Source: JAJEFO01 sp009843725
GTDB taxonomy: Bacteria > Pseudomonadota > Alphaproteobacteria > Rhodobacterales > Rhodobacteraceae
DNA: 64,000 bases
Assembly: GCA_965243215.1 (NCBI GenBank)
Contig: CBDEUJ010000003.1
Coordinates: 744,001-808,000, forward strand
Direction: 5' to 3'
Below are positions 43,228 to 52,370 of the stretch, piece by piece (positions within the stretch are counted from its first letter, which is position 1; every line of letters begins with the position of its first letter). Below the pieces are notes generated by a model. That model saw only the letters and a list, made by a program, of their open reading frames with translations. It was not told where the DNA came from and made no database searches. The position numbers were made by a program, and so were the translations under genes.

Positions 43228-43626
43228 ATGCCGCGTTCCCGCCTTCATGACGGCCCAGGTCCCTCCCAGCGCCAGCTTCGAGTCGCGGAACTGATCCGGC
43301 GACGCCTCTCCGACGTCCTGATCCAGGGTGATGTCCACGACCCGGAACTCAATTCCATGTCGATCACCGTGGGCGAAGTCACCTGTTCCCCGGATCTCAG
43401 GGTGGCCACCGCCTACATACTGCCCCTGGGCGGAGACAACCGGGACGAGGCGCTGGACGCCCTTCGTCGAAATCGCTCCGACATCAGGCGCGTCGTCTGC
43501 GGAGGCCTCCAGCTCAAGTTCTCGCCGGAAATCCGGTTCCGCATTGACGAGACTTTCGACCGCCTTGATGACACTCGTGCCATGTTCGCCAATGAAAACG
43601 TTCGCCGCGATCTTGACGCTGACTAA
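43228..43626 (+). CDS. rbfA: Ribosome-binding factor A
   Basis: 132 residues. RQLRVAELIRRRLSDVLIQG, then VTCSPDLRVATAYILPLGG, and GGLQLKFSPEIRFRIDETFD are the three classic RbfA segments of the type-II KH-like fold that matures the 30S subunit. The ATG at 43228 is preceded by GGAGG unusually close (one base), so slight adjustment is possible. It overlaps the next gene by 35 bp. Confidence 0.93.
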   Translation: MPRSRLHDGPGPSQRQLRVAELIRRRLSDVLIQGDVHDPELNSMSITVGEVTCSPDLRVATAYILPLGGDNRDEALDALRRNRSDIRRVVCGGLQLKFSPEIRFRIDETFDRLDDTRAMFANENVRRDLDAD

Positions 43627-44323
43627 CGCCGCACTGGGCACAGGCGCCCTTGCCGCGGAATGCTGGAGCCTGACCTTCGAGAGCGTGCCGTTCACGGCCT
43701 GCAAGATCGATCCGGCGGAGGAGGACGTCCGGCTGTTTCTGAAAGACGCTGACGGCAGGCTCCTTGGCAGCTTCGACAACGTCGCGGCACATGTTGGCGC
43801 CCAGGGCCGTCATCTGGTCCTTGCCATGAATGGCGGCATGTATCACCCGAACCGGAGCCCGGTCGGCCTGTATGTCGAGGACGGGACGGAATTCGCGCCG
43901 ATCGTCACCAGTGACGGGCCCGGAAACTTCGGGCTCCTTCCGAACGGCGTTCTCTGCCTGGACGAAGGCACTGCAGGCATCGTCGAATCCCGCAGCTTTG
44001 CCCGATCCGGGGCCTCCTGCACCTTTGCCACCCAGTCCGGCCCCATGCTGGTCATGGACGGACAGCTTCACCCTCGCTTCCTGGCCGACTCGCCGTCCCG
44101 CTTCATCCGCAACGGAATCGGGGTGACGGAAGGCGGACGCATCGTGGCCGCGATCTCGGACCAGCCCGTCAACTTTCACCGCTTCGCCCGACTGTTCCGT
44201 GACGTGCTCAAGACCTCCGACGCCCTCTTTATCGACGGCAAGGTTTCCCGCCTGTACGCGCCGATGATCGGGCGTCACGACTATGGCTTGCCCATGGGGC
44301 CGGTCCTGGGCGTCGTGAGGTAG
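43592..44323 (+). CDS. Phosphodiester glycosidase family protein (DUF2233)
   Basis: 243 residues with a signal peptide (KTFAAILTLTNAALGTGALA). The fold is that of the NAGPA/phosphodiester glycosidase family: HLVLAMNGGMYHPNRSPVGLYVEDG, GNFGLLPNGVLC, ATQSGPMLVMDGQLHP and NGIGVTEGGRIVAAIS are conserved blocks. The location is periplasmic, acting on unknown glycosyl phosphodiesters. It overlaps the end of rbfA, so the two are cotranslated or at least cotranscribed. Confidence 0.82.
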   Translation: MKTFAAILTLTNAALGTGALAAECWSLTFESVPFTACKIDPAEEDVRLFLKDADGRLLGSFDNVAAHVGAQGRHLVLAMNGGMYHPNRSPVGLYVEDGTEFAPIVTSDGPGNFGLLPNGVLCLDEGTAGIVESRSFARSGASCTFATQSGPMLVMDGQLHPRFLADSPSRFIRNGIGVTEGGRIVAAISDQPVNFHRFARLFRDVLKTSDALFIDGKVSRLYAPMIGRHDYGLPMGPVLGVVR

Positions 44324-44510
44324 ACGCCGCAGCAACGGGGTCGCCGGAACGGTTCCGTCGCAAGGGAAACAACCATCCCTTCGCACCTGAATGGACGGCT
44401 TGGCATGTCCGCCGGAGGCGGCGCACGGACTTGCCTTCGTCGCGTATCGCGTCCATTGACAGCCGCGCTCCTTCGGGGCTAGCACCCTGCCCTCTCGGAA
44501 AGGAACCCAG

Positions 44511-45416
44511 ATGGCACGGAGAAAGAAGGGGCGCGACATCTCCGGCTGGCTTCCGGTGGACAAGCCTCCCGGACCGACTTCGACGGCCGTGGTCAACAAG
44601 ATCAGATGGGCGCTCGATGCAAGGAAGGCGGGTCACGCGGGCACGCTCGACCCGGCAGCCTCCGGCCTGCTCGCCGTGGCGCTCGGCGAAGCCACGAAAA
44701 CCATTCCTTGTGTCACCGACGCGTCAAAGGCCTACAAGTTCACGATACGCCTTGGCCAGGCGACTGACACGGATGACGCGGAAGGTGAGGTCATCGCCAC
44801 TTCTGACGTGCGACCTGGCGACGAAGCCTTGCAGGCCGCGCTTGCGGCGCTTGAAGGCGACATCAAGCAGGTTCCGCCCGCGTATTCCGCAATCAAGATT
44901 GACGGGGAACGCGCGTATGACCGGGCCAGGGCCGGCGAAGAGATGCAGGTCGCGCCAAGACCTGTCCATGTCGAAAGCCTCAGTCTCGTGGATCGGCCCG
45001 ATCCCGACCATGTCACCCTCGAAATGGTCAGCGGGAAGGGCGTGTACGTACGCTCCGTCGCGCGCGATCTCGGCCACGCGCTCGGCACCGAAGCTCACGT
45101 TGTCCGGCTGCGCCGCACGTGGTCCGGACCCTTTCATGTCAACCACGCGGTCGCGTTCGGCCGGATCGAGGCGCTGGCCCGGACCCCGGAGATTGACGAA
45201 CTGGTCCTTCCGCTCGAAACCGGCCTCGCGAATCTGGCGCAGGTCCGGGTCTCGGAGGAGGCGGCCGCCCGCATCCGCAACGGCAGTCCTGGACTGGTCA
45301 TCGCCTCCGATGCCGCTTTCGGCGAAAGGTGCTGGGCGGCACATCGGGGAAATCCGGTTGCCATCGGCACCTACATGTCGGGCGAGTTTCATCCTGACCG
45401 GGTGTTCCGGCGATGA
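44511..45416 (+). CDS. truB: tRNA pseudouridine(55) synthase
   Basis: 301 residues. Makes pseudouridine-55 in the T loop of tRNAs. GWLPVDKPPGPTSTAVVNKIR and GHAGTLDPAASGLLAVALG (catalytic Asp47) are signatures, as are PPAYSAIKIDGERAYDRARAG and VSGKGVYVRSVARDLG. AAAGGAAC seven bases upstream is the ribosome-binding site. The stop overlaps the DUF1643 start. Confidence 0.95.
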   Translation: MARRKKGRDISGWLPVDKPPGPTSTAVVNKIRWALDARKAGHAGTLDPAASGLLAVALGEATKTIPCVTDASKAYKFTIRLGQATDTDDAEGEVIATSDVRPGDEALQAALAALEGDIKQVPPAYSAIKIDGERAYDRARAGEEMQVAPRPVHVESLSLVDRPDPDHVTLEMVSGKGVYVRSVARDLGHALGTEAHVVRLRRTWSGPFHVNHAVAFGRIEALARTPEIDELVLPLETGLANLAQVRVSEEAAARIRNGSPGLVIASDAAFGERCWAAHRGNPVAIGTYMSGEFHPDRVFRR

Positions 45417-45937
45417 ATCTCGTAGCGCGACGCCACGACGACGGACGTCGGGTCAGCGAGGCGGTCTATTCGGCGTGCAAGAGGTACCGCTATTCGCTGA
45501 CGCGCATCTGGAACCACGACGACCGCCGTCTTCTCTACATCATGCTGAATCCGTCGACGGCAACAGAGCGTGAGAACGATCCCACGATCGAGCGTTGCGA
45601 GCGGCGCGCCCGCATGCTTGGCTACGGCGGATTCCGGGTCTGCAACCTGTTTGCCCTCCGCGAAACCGATCCGTCGCGGCTCAAGCGCGCGTCGATGCCC
45701 GAAGGACCGGACAACAGGGCGCAGATTCTTGCCGCCGTCGACTGGGCCGACGACGTCCTGTGCGCCTGGGGAATTCACGGCGCACATCGCAGACAGGGAC
45801 AGTCGGTGCTTGAACTCGTCTCCGCGTCGTCCAAGCCCATGCTTGCCCTGGGCGTGACCGGCGCCGGGCATCCCCGGCATCCACTCTATGTCCCCTACCG
45901 GTCACGGCCAATGCCGTGGCGCGAACATGCTGGTTGA
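45413..45937 (+). CDS. DUF1643 domain protein
   Basis: 174 residues. The family block YRYSLTRIWNHDDRRLLYIMLNPSTATEREND, followed by TIERCERRARMLGYGGFRVCNLFALRETDP, identifies DUF1643. Its function is unknown. Translationally coupled to truB (ATGA overlap). Confidence 0.88.
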   Translation: MNLVARRHDDGRRVSEAVYSACKRYRYSLTRIWNHDDRRLLYIMLNPSTATERENDPTIERCERRARMLGYGGFRVCNLFALRETDPSRLKRASMPEGPDNRAQILAAVDWADDVLCAWGIHGAHRRQGQSVLELVSASSKPMLALGVTGAGHPRHPLYVPYRSRPMPWREHAG

Positions 45938-46135
45938 GGATCGGGAACTTCGTGGAAGTCCGATCCCCTTCACGACAGACGGAAGGGTCCCTGAATCCTT
46001 GGCGGCTTCGCGACCGTTGCGTGCAGAAAGCCCCTTTTCATTCTCGGAGACGCCGACTATATGCGCGCATCCGACCTCCACGGGCCCTGCTGGACGACAT
46101 CCCGGCTTGTGCCATGACCCGAAAAGGAGACCCCG

Positions 46136-46405
46136 ATGTCGATCACCGCTGAAGAGAAGGCGCGTGTCATCAAGGAATATGGCACGAAAGAGGGCGACAC
46201 CGGATCGCCCGAGGTTCAGGTTGCCATCCTGTCGTCTCGGATCGCGACCCTGACCGAGCATTTCAAGACTCACAAGAAGGACAACCATTCGCGCCGCGGA
46301 CTCCTGAAACTTGTCGCGCAGCGCCGAAAGCTCCTGGACTACGTGAAGCGCAAGGACGAATCGCGTTACCTGGACCTCATCCAGCGACTTGGCCTTCGCC
46401 GCTGA
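46136..46405 (+). CDS. rpsO: 30S ribosomal protein S15
   Basis: 89 residues, full length. It shows EEKARVIKEYGTKEGDTGSPEVQVAILSSRI, then HKKDNHSRRGLLKLVAQRRKLLDYVKR and YLDLIQRLGLRR. AAAAGGAG precedes the ATG by nine bases. In most bacteria pnp follows within a few hundred bases; here it starts about 7.5 kb further on. Confidence 0.97.
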   Translation: MSITAEEKARVIKEYGTKEGDTGSPEVQVAILSSRIATLTEHFKTHKKDNHSRRGLLKLVAQRRKLLDYVKRKDESRYLDLIQRLGLRR

Positions 46406-46428
46406 CGCAACGTTGCGGCACGGAATTT

Positions 46429-46459
46429 GCGGCACCGGCGGGCACGGGTGGTGTGCCGC
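46429..46459 (+). terminator. Hairpin after rpsO
   Basis: GCGGCAC (46429-46435) pairs with GTGCCGC (46453-46459). No T-run follows, so it may be a processing or pausing element. Confidence 0.4.
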
Positions 46460-46549
46460 GACATTCGCCATGCCTGAACTTTCATGAACCGAGGCAGTCA
46501 CAATCGCCCGGACACTTGGCAATCTGGAAGCAACTACGAGGCCGTTCCC

Positions 46550-46962
46550 ATGACGCTCAGCCGGCAAACGCCGGACAGCGACCTGCCCGACATCCGGGTG
46601 CCGCTTTGCACGGTCCACTTCATCATCGCCAAGTCGAGAGAATTCGATGTCAATGCCGCATCTTCCGGCCCCGTTGCATCGCCGTTCTCGAGGACCGGCC
46701 ATCGGATCCCGTTGAAGCCGAATTGAAGTCCTTCATCTCGGATGTGTCTGACGGCGCCCAGATCGATCTCGTTGCCATCATGTGGATGGGACGCGGCGAC
46801 GGCCCGGACAGCTGGGCCGAGGCGAAGGACCTCGCATTCAGCCAGCACAACGACCGCACCGCGGAGCATCTCGTCGGAACCCCGCTTCCGCCAGACTGCC
46901 TGGAGGAAGGCCTGGCCACCATCGGTCGAAGCTGCAGCGAATGCGAGGAAAACGGCGTCTGA
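46550..46962 (+). pseudogene. DUF3775 gene broken by a frameshift
   Basis: Two adjacent frames give the two halves of a DUF3775 protein. The first (from ATG 46550) reads LPDIRVPLCTVHFIIAKSREFDVN; the second, after about 46680, reads LEDRPSDPVEAELKSFISD, AQIDLVAIMWMGRGDGPDSW and HLVGTPLPPDCLEEGLATIG. The variable middle of the family appears shortened where the frames meet. Family function is unknown. An assembly error is an alternative to real decay. Confidence 0.6.
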
Positions 46963-46965
46963 AGG

Positions 46966-48018
46966 TCAGACGTCGACCGGAGCGTGGAGCCTTGTCTCCG
47001 GAGTCACGATTCCGCCGCGATCACCGATCGTGACCGCGCCGTAGCGCTGGGCGAATACGGGCGGCAAGGGGCGATCGCCCGGCATGCTCAGCCAAAGCCG
47101 CAGAAGGTGCCGTCTCCTTTCCGGCTCCGGCCAGTCCAGGAAGCCTGTCCGGTCGTGAAGCTGGCCATGGTTGTAGACGAACTGCATGTCGCCAGGCCGC
47201 AGCCGCATCGAGAGGTGAAGATCCGGATCGTTTGCCAGCCTGTCGAACATGTCCAGCGCCTCGACATGTTCCGGCGTCAGGCGCATCGCGTCCGGAAACC
47301 TGCTGGAGCTGTCAATGTACTGCCGCTGGTAGTAAACCGTCAGATGGCCTTCGTGCCAGGACAGGGGCGGGATCTCGGTATAGGGCTTCATCCCTGCCGG
47401 AATCTCGCCGCGACGATCCGTCGCGACAGGGTCAAAGAGCAAGGCCAGCAGCTCGGGCCGCTCCGCCAGCATCCTGTTGTAGATCGCCTCCGCGCTCACA
47501 AGAAGGCTGTCGCCCCCTTCCCTGGCTTCGCGCAGGCAAAGAAGCCCCACGACGTCCGCACTGTCGGTGTGAAACGTCTGCCGCGCACGGGTCTGGTAGA
47601 TCCGGCTGTTCGGGTCGTCTGGACTCGCCCCGAGATCGCGCACGTGACCGAGAACATGCCCTTGCGCGTTTTGCGAACGCGCCTTGCCCAGATGCGCGCC
47701 GATCCCGCAGAAAACCGTTGCGGCAAGGCGCTGGTCGTAGCCAGCGACCGGCAGGCCCCTGATCACCTCGAAGCCGCGGCCATGCAGGAGGGTTTCCCTG
47801 AGCTGCGCAAGATGCCTGGAGAGTTGTGGCAAGGGGAAGTCGTCCGCCCTGACCTCTCCCGGATCGCCGCCCGTGGAAAGGAACCGCCGCGCCGCGACCT
47901 CGATCTCGTCCACCTGTTCCTTGGTCAGGGTGACGATCCAATCGGTGCGGTCACGCATCTCGCGGCCGGTCCACGCGGAGGGGCCGGAGAATGCGGGGGG
48001 CAGTTGATCCAGTTCCAT
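46966..48018 (-). CDS. TauD/TfdA-family 2-oxoglutarate-dependent dioxygenase
   Basis: 350 residues. Fe(II) ligands are His150 and Asp152 (QTFHTDSADV) and His288 in VYNHGQLHDRTGF; an Arg in RRHLLRLWLS would hold 2-oxoglutarate. Members hydroxylate substrates such as taurine, sulfonates or betaines. The start at 48018 has only a weak ribosome-binding site. It lies 217 bp after the hydroxyacid dehydrogenase on the same strand. A role in sulfonate release is attractive because of the neighbours, but not shown. Confidence 0.8.
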   Translation of the reverse strand: MELDQLPPAFSGPSAWTGREMRDRTDWIVTLTKEQVDEIEVAARRFLSTGGDPGEVRADDFPLPQLSRHLAQLRETLLHGRGFEVIRGLPVAGYDQRLAATVFCGIGAHLGKARSQNAQGHVLGHVRDLGASPDDPNSRIYQTRARQTFHTDSADVVGLLCLREAREGGDSLLVSAEAIYNRMLAERPELLALLFDPVATDRRGEIPAGMKPYTEIPPLSWHEGHLTVYYQRQYIDSSSRFPDAMRLTPEHVEALDMFDRLANDPDLHLSMRLRPGDMQFVYNHGQLHDRTGFLDWPEPERRRHLLRLWLSMPGDRPLPPVFAQRYGAVTIGDRGGIVTPETRLHAPVDV

Positions 48019-48234
48019 GCCCGCTACCTGACAAGTCGCTCCGGCGAAAGCAACGGCACAATGCTGCAACCGTTGCCGCGCCGCAACGAACCGGCCGTGC
48101 AAGACAGGCCAGGAAGTCCAGCGGGAAGAGGCGTTCGGCAATTCGCCGCTTCCCGAAACCATGGCAATTTCGTCACCGCCAAGGGAACCTGACCAGTCGA
48201 GCTTCGTCAAGAATTCGCTTGGAAATCGGCGCTC

Positions 48235-49152
48235 CTATGCGAGCCGGTCCAGCACGTGATCCGCGATCATGGCACTGACGCGGACATTGCTGTCCTTGGT
48301 GACGCCAGCGATATGCGGCGTCAGGACAAGATTATGAATTCCTGCGAAGACCTGTGCTGCGTCCTGTGTCAAGGGCTCGGTCTCGAACACGTCGAGCGCT
48401 GCACCTGCGATCTGCCCTTGATGCAGGGCCTCTGCCAGCGCGGCGTCATCGACCACGCCGCCTCGGGCGGCATTGATCACCACGGCGCCAGTCTTCATCC
48501 GTGCCAGCCGGTCTGCGTTGATCAAATGGCGGGTCTGGTCTGTTAGCGGGACGTGCAGGCTGATCACGTCCGCCTGCTCCATGACGTCGTCCAAACTGGC
48601 CGCCTGAATGCCCTGCCATGCGGGGTGCTCACGCGGGAGCATCGGGTCGAAGGCCATGACCTGCATGCCCAGCGCCTGCGCAAGTCGCGCGGTCTCTTGC
48701 CCATTGGCGCCAAAACCGATCAGCCCCAGCCGCCGCCCCGACGCCTCGCGCCCCGAGCAGTCTGCGCGCGGCCAATCGCCGACCAACATGCGCGCATTGG
48801 CCTGATAGGCGCCCCTGAGCAAAGCCAGCGCATTCGTGACCACGTATTCGGCCACCGACAGAGCATTGGCGCCGATGGCCGGGATCACCTCGACACCCAG
48901 CGCCTTGCAGGCGTCAAGGTCGATGTTGTCGAGCCCCACGCCCAGCCGTCCGACCACTCTCAGCCTGGATGCCGCGTCCAGCAGCGCGGCGGTGACCTGG
49001 GTGCGATTGCGCACGATCAGCGCCTGGACACCGTCCACTCGGGAGGCCAGCTCCTCGGGCCGGTCTGCCAACTGAGGGGCATAGCTGGTTGGACGCGCCG
49101 CTTTCAGCCGCTCCACCGCCGCTTCATCCATGAACTCGGTGATCAGGATCAT
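48235..49152 (-). CDS. D-isomer-specific 2-hydroxyacid dehydrogenase (sulfolactate-dehydrogenase-like candidate)
   Basis: 305 residues. The Rossmann loop is LGLIGFGANGQETARLAQ, the catalytic Arg is in VINAARGGVVDDAAL, the Glu in LDVFETEPL and the His in LTPHIAGVTKDSN. The N-terminal lobe (LRVVGRLGVGLDNIDLDACK) is that of the phosphoglycerate-dehydrogenase group. (S)-sulfolactate dehydrogenase SlcC belongs to this group, so sulfolactate is a possible substrate; 3-phosphoglycerate or other hydroxyacids remain possible. The start overlaps the aldehyde dehydrogenase stop (ATGA). Confidence 0.85.
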   Translation of the reverse strand: MILITEFMDEAAVERLKAARPTSYAPQLADRPEELASRVDGVQALIVRNRTQVTAALLDAASRLRVVGRLGVGLDNIDLDACKALGVEVIPAIGANALSVAEYVVTNALALLRGAYQANARMLVGDWPRADCSGREASGRRLGLIGFGANGQETARLAQALGMQVMAFDPMLPREHPAWQGIQAASLDDVMEQADVISLHVPLTDQTRHLINADRLARMKTGAVVINAARGGVVDDAALAEALHQGQIAGAALDVFETEPLTQDAAQVFAGIHNLVLTPHIAGVTKDSNVRVSAMIADHVLDRLA

Positions 49153-50603
49153 GCGGTGAGCCCGGCGACGCACATGTACTTGGTTTCGAGATAGTCGTCG
49201 AGACCCTGGCTTCCGCCTTCCTTGCCCATGCCGCTTTGCTTCAACCCGCCGAACGGTGCCTCGACGGTGGTGATCAACCCGGCATTTATGCCGATCAGGC
49301 CGTAGTCCAGCCCTTCGTTCAACCGGAATGCACGGCCAAGATCGCGCGTGTACGCATATGCGGCGAGTCCGTATTCGGTGGCGTTGGCGGCCGCCATGGC
49401 CTCTTCCTCGTTGTCGAACCGGAACACAGCCGCGAGCGGTCCGAAGATCTCTTCGGTGGCAAAGCGCATGTCCTGCGTTGCGTTGGCAATCGTCGTCGGC
49501 TCGAAAAACGTGCCGCCGATGCCATGGCGTCGCCCGCCCTGGATGATGGCGCCGCCTTTCCCGGTGGCGTCGGCAATCAGCTCTTCAACCTTCCGGACCG
49601 CGGCTTCGTCGATCAGGGGGCCCTGCGTGACGCCTTCATCGACACCGTTGCCCACGACAAGGGCGGCCGTCGCGGCCTTCAGCTTGGAGACAAAGGCATC
49701 GTACACGCCAGCCTGCACGTAGAACCGGTTGGTGCAGACGCATGTCTGTCCCGCGTTGCGGTACTTGGCAATCATCGCACCCTCGACAGCCGCGTCGAGG
49801 TCGGCGTCGTCAAACACCAGGAAGGGCGCGTTGCCGCCGAGTTCCATCGACACTTTCTTCACCGTGTCGGCCGACTGCCGGATGAGTATCCTGCCAACCT
49901 CGGTCGAGCCGGTGAAGGTAACCTTGCGCACCGTCGGGCTGTCCATGATCGCCCCGCCAATGGCGCGGGCGGAACCGGTCAGGACATTCACCACGCCATC
50001 GGGAAAGCCCACGTCCTGACACAGCTTGCCCCAGGCCAGGCCGGAATACGGGGTCGCGGTAGCCGGCTTGGCCACGATCGTGCAGCCCGCAGCCAGCGCA
50101 GGCCCGAGTTTGCGGGCGAGCATGGAAGACGGGAAATTCCACGGGGTAATTGCACCGACGACGCCCACGGGATGGCGCGTCACCAGAAGCTGCCGGTCAC
50201 GCGTTGGCGACGGCACGATCTCGCCCTTGGCACGCCGGATCTCCTCGGCGAACCAGCGGACGTAGGCTGCGCCAATCGAGATCTCGCCCCGCGCCTCGGG
50301 CAGGGGCTTGCCCTGTTCCGAGGTCAGCAGGAGCGCAAGCGCCTCCTGATTGTCCATCAACGCGTCATGCAGGTCTTGAAGCAAACGCACGCGCTGCGAA
50401 AGATCGCTTCGGGAATAGCTGTCAAATGCCCTTGCCGCGGCCTCGATCGCGCGCCCTGTTTCTTCGGCGCCGCAATTCGGCACGGTTCCGATGACCTCGC
50501 CCGTCGCGGGGTTCGTCACGTCGATCTCTGAACCGCCTTCGGCACCGGTCCAGGCCCCGTCGATCAAGTTGGCCTCAAGCAGCAAGCCGTTGAATTCGCT
50601 CAT
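49149..50603 (-). CDS. Succinate-semialdehyde-dehydrogenase-like aldehyde dehydrogenase
   Basis: 484 residues of the GabD subfamily. ITPWNFPSSMLARKLGPALAAGCTIVAKPA binds the cofactor, the general base Glu is in MELGGNAPFLVFDDADLD, and the nucleophile Cys in RNAGQTCVCTNRF. The closing LKQSGMGKEGGSQGLDDYLETKY is typical of GabD. Enzymes that oxidise sulfolactaldehyde to sulfolactate in sulfoglycolysis come from the same subfamily. Good start context with AAAGGAAGC. Confidence 0.88.
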   Translation of the reverse strand: MSEFNGLLLEANLIDGAWTGAEGGSEIDVTNPATGEVIGTVPNCGAEETGRAIEAAARAFDSYSRSDLSQRVRLLQDLHDALMDNQEALALLLTSEQGKPLPEARGEISIGAAYVRWFAEEIRRAKGEIVPSPTRDRQLLVTRHPVGVVGAITPWNFPSSMLARKLGPALAAGCTIVAKPATATPYSGLAWGKLCQDVGFPDGVVNVLTGSARAIGGAIMDSPTVRKVTFTGSTEVGRILIRQSADTVKKVSMELGGNAPFLVFDDADLDAAVEGAMIAKYRNAGQTCVCTNRFYVQAGVYDAFVSKLKAATAALVVGNGVDEGVTQGPLIDEAAVRKVEELIADATGKGGAIIQGGRRHGIGGTFFEPTTIANATQDMRFATEEIFGPLAAVFRFDNEEEAMAAANATEYGLAAYAYTRDLGRAFRLNEGLDYGLIGINAGLITTVEAPFGGLKQSGMGKEGGSQGLDDYLETKYMCVAGLTA

Positions 50604-50824
50604 GTCGCTTCCTTTGAAAAAAGTTTCCCGTGCTGGCGACAGGTCTTGCCTGGGCGCAGTATCGCCCGGGCAAGATCCCGGCAGCGGTTTGTGTCGGGCC
50701 AGATCTACGGCTCGAGCGCGATGCCTTCAAGTGCGCACGTCGGCTGGCCGCGAACCACCGGCAGATCAATGTCGATCCAGGCGCCGCCATGCCCGAACCA
50801 CTCGGACTGTTTCCCTTGCCAATG

Positions 50825-52207
50825 TCAGAGCTCCAGGAGCGGCAGGCCCATGGCCCCGGCCACGCCGCGCAACATTGCGCGGTGATCGCCATAAGCCAGC
50901 GCCATATGGTGTTCGAGCCTTGAGGCGATGACATCATCCAGCACCGCGCCAGCCTCACGCTCGAACCGCACCACACCGGAAGTGCCTGTAAACGCCATCG
51001 GGCGGCGCAGCATCTCGCCACATGCCAGCACCATATGCGGGCGGCCCTTCGCCTGACTGATCCGCAGAAAGGTCACAGGGCCGGGCTTGAGCGTGAATTG
51101 AAGGAGCAGCGGCCGCTTTCGGTTGGTGTGGATGGTTGCTTCGGCCGGACCCTCCGGATCGCGCATGGAGAGCGGTGCCTGGCCGCAATGCCAGACCACG
51201 CCGGAATTGTCGCGAACGTCCATGTCGACCAGATCGGTCAGGAACACGGGCGCTTGCGCCGCCTGCAAAAGGATCAATTGGGTCAGCGCACCGTAGACAT
51301 CGGCTTCGCAGGCGCAGGGCACGCGGGCCATGCCCAGCATTGCCGCTGGCCCGCAGACCGCGCCGCCATATTCCGTGAAGGTCTCGGGCCAGCACCGGAT
51401 GGCAAAGGCGTCATAGCGCCCCGTGCCACGCAAATCGTCCAGCCCGGCCTTCAGCCGCAGCGAACGGTCGAGTTCGTCCTGGTCCACGTCGTCCAGCCCG
51501 TCCACCTGCCCGGCCACTTCGGCACGCAGGGCGCCGGCGGTCTCGGATGTGGCTGCACGGGCTGCGGAAAACAGGTCGTCGAGGTCCATCGCATCAACCT
51601 CGACGCCTGCCAGAGCCTTGAGCGGGCCCGGGTCGTAGGCACAGGTGTCGAACCCGACGGGATGTTCGCCGATCCGCGCGATGCGTCTCCCCCGAATCGC
51701 CCTTGCAATGGCTTCGCCTTCCCGCGTTGCCGCAGGCACGGCACCCAGAGGCAGATCTCTTGCCGGACGCGCACCACGAAACAGCGCAGTCAAGTCTTCA
51801 CCGACTTCTCCCGCGGGATCGGCAAAGAGCCAGCCGAAATCCCGGTCGATCAGCCCCAGCGCATGGGCCGCAAGGTTCAGCCCGCATAACGAATTGAGCC
51901 TGAGTCGCCCGCCGCTGCGCGGCTCGGGGATGGCCCAGATCGACAATGGCTGATCAAATTCTGCGCCGATCGCCACGGTCATCGAGGCATCGGCAAAAGT
52001 CACCTGAAGGATCAGCACCTGATCCACACCGGCCGCCTGCAGTTCGGTCATGCCCGCACGCGTGGCACCTTCGTCAAACAGCAACTCTCGGGGCCCAATG
52101 ATCTCGTGCCTCGTTGCATCCAGCGCTGACAGCATCGCAGCGAGGTTGTCTTCGGCAAAGGGAACGTCGAATGTCGGTCGGCCAAGCGGGAGTATGCCGA
52201 GCTTCAT
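50825..52207 (-). CDS. L-fucose/L-arabinose isomerase-like protein
   Basis: 460 residues from ATG 52207 (GGGGG upstream). The N-terminus KLGILPLGRPTFDVPFAEDN and the glycine-rich middle GGAVCGPAAMLGMARVPCACEADVYGALTQL, with its Glu and Asp metal ligands, place it in the fucose/arabinose isomerase fold. Aldose-ketose isomerisation is expected. Some sulfoquinovose isomerases of non-enteric sulfoglycolysis clusters have this fold, unlike E. coli YihS. It stands between the ALDH and the PfkB kinase in the same orientation. Confidence 0.75.
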   Translation of the reverse strand: MKLGILPLGRPTFDVPFAEDNLAAMLSALDATRHEIIGPRELLFDEGATRAGMTELQAAGVDQVLILQVTFADASMTVAIGAEFDQPLSIWAIPEPRSGGRLRLNSLCGLNLAAHALGLIDRDFGWLFADPAGEVGEDLTALFRGARPARDLPLGAVPAATREGEAIARAIRGRRIARIGEHPVGFDTCAYDPGPLKALAGVEVDAMDLDDLFSAARAATSETAGALRAEVAGQVDGLDDVDQDELDRSLRLKAGLDDLRGTGRYDAFAIRCWPETFTEYGGAVCGPAAMLGMARVPCACEADVYGALTQLILLQAAQAPVFLTDLVDMDVRDNSGVVWHCGQAPLSMRDPEGPAEATIHTNRKRPLLLQFTLKPGPVTFLRISQAKGRPHMVLACGEMLRRPMAFTGTSGVVRFEREAGAVLDDVIASRLEHHMALAYGDHRAMLRGVAGAMGLPLLEL

Positions 52208-52370
52208 CTCAGCCCCCATGACCCGCGCAGGCATGGGGCCTGCACAACGCCGTGACGAGCCGCGGCCGGCCTCTTGATCGGCGGGCGCCCGCCCGCCGCC
52301 GTCACTGAGAAAATGACGCTTTCGTCGGCCATGCGGCGCAGGCCGCGCCGCTTGTCATGGACCAAGCCCG

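Noticed and set aside
43159..43779. Upstream extension of the dapB frame
   Set aside because: It runs antisense through rbfA, and a strong ribosome-binding site marks the dapB start at 43158.
50604..50824. A missing aldolase fragment in the accessory operon
   Set aside because: The 221-bp gap between the ALDH and the isomerase genes has no Lys-containing aldolase motif in any frame and is too short for a gene of that kind.
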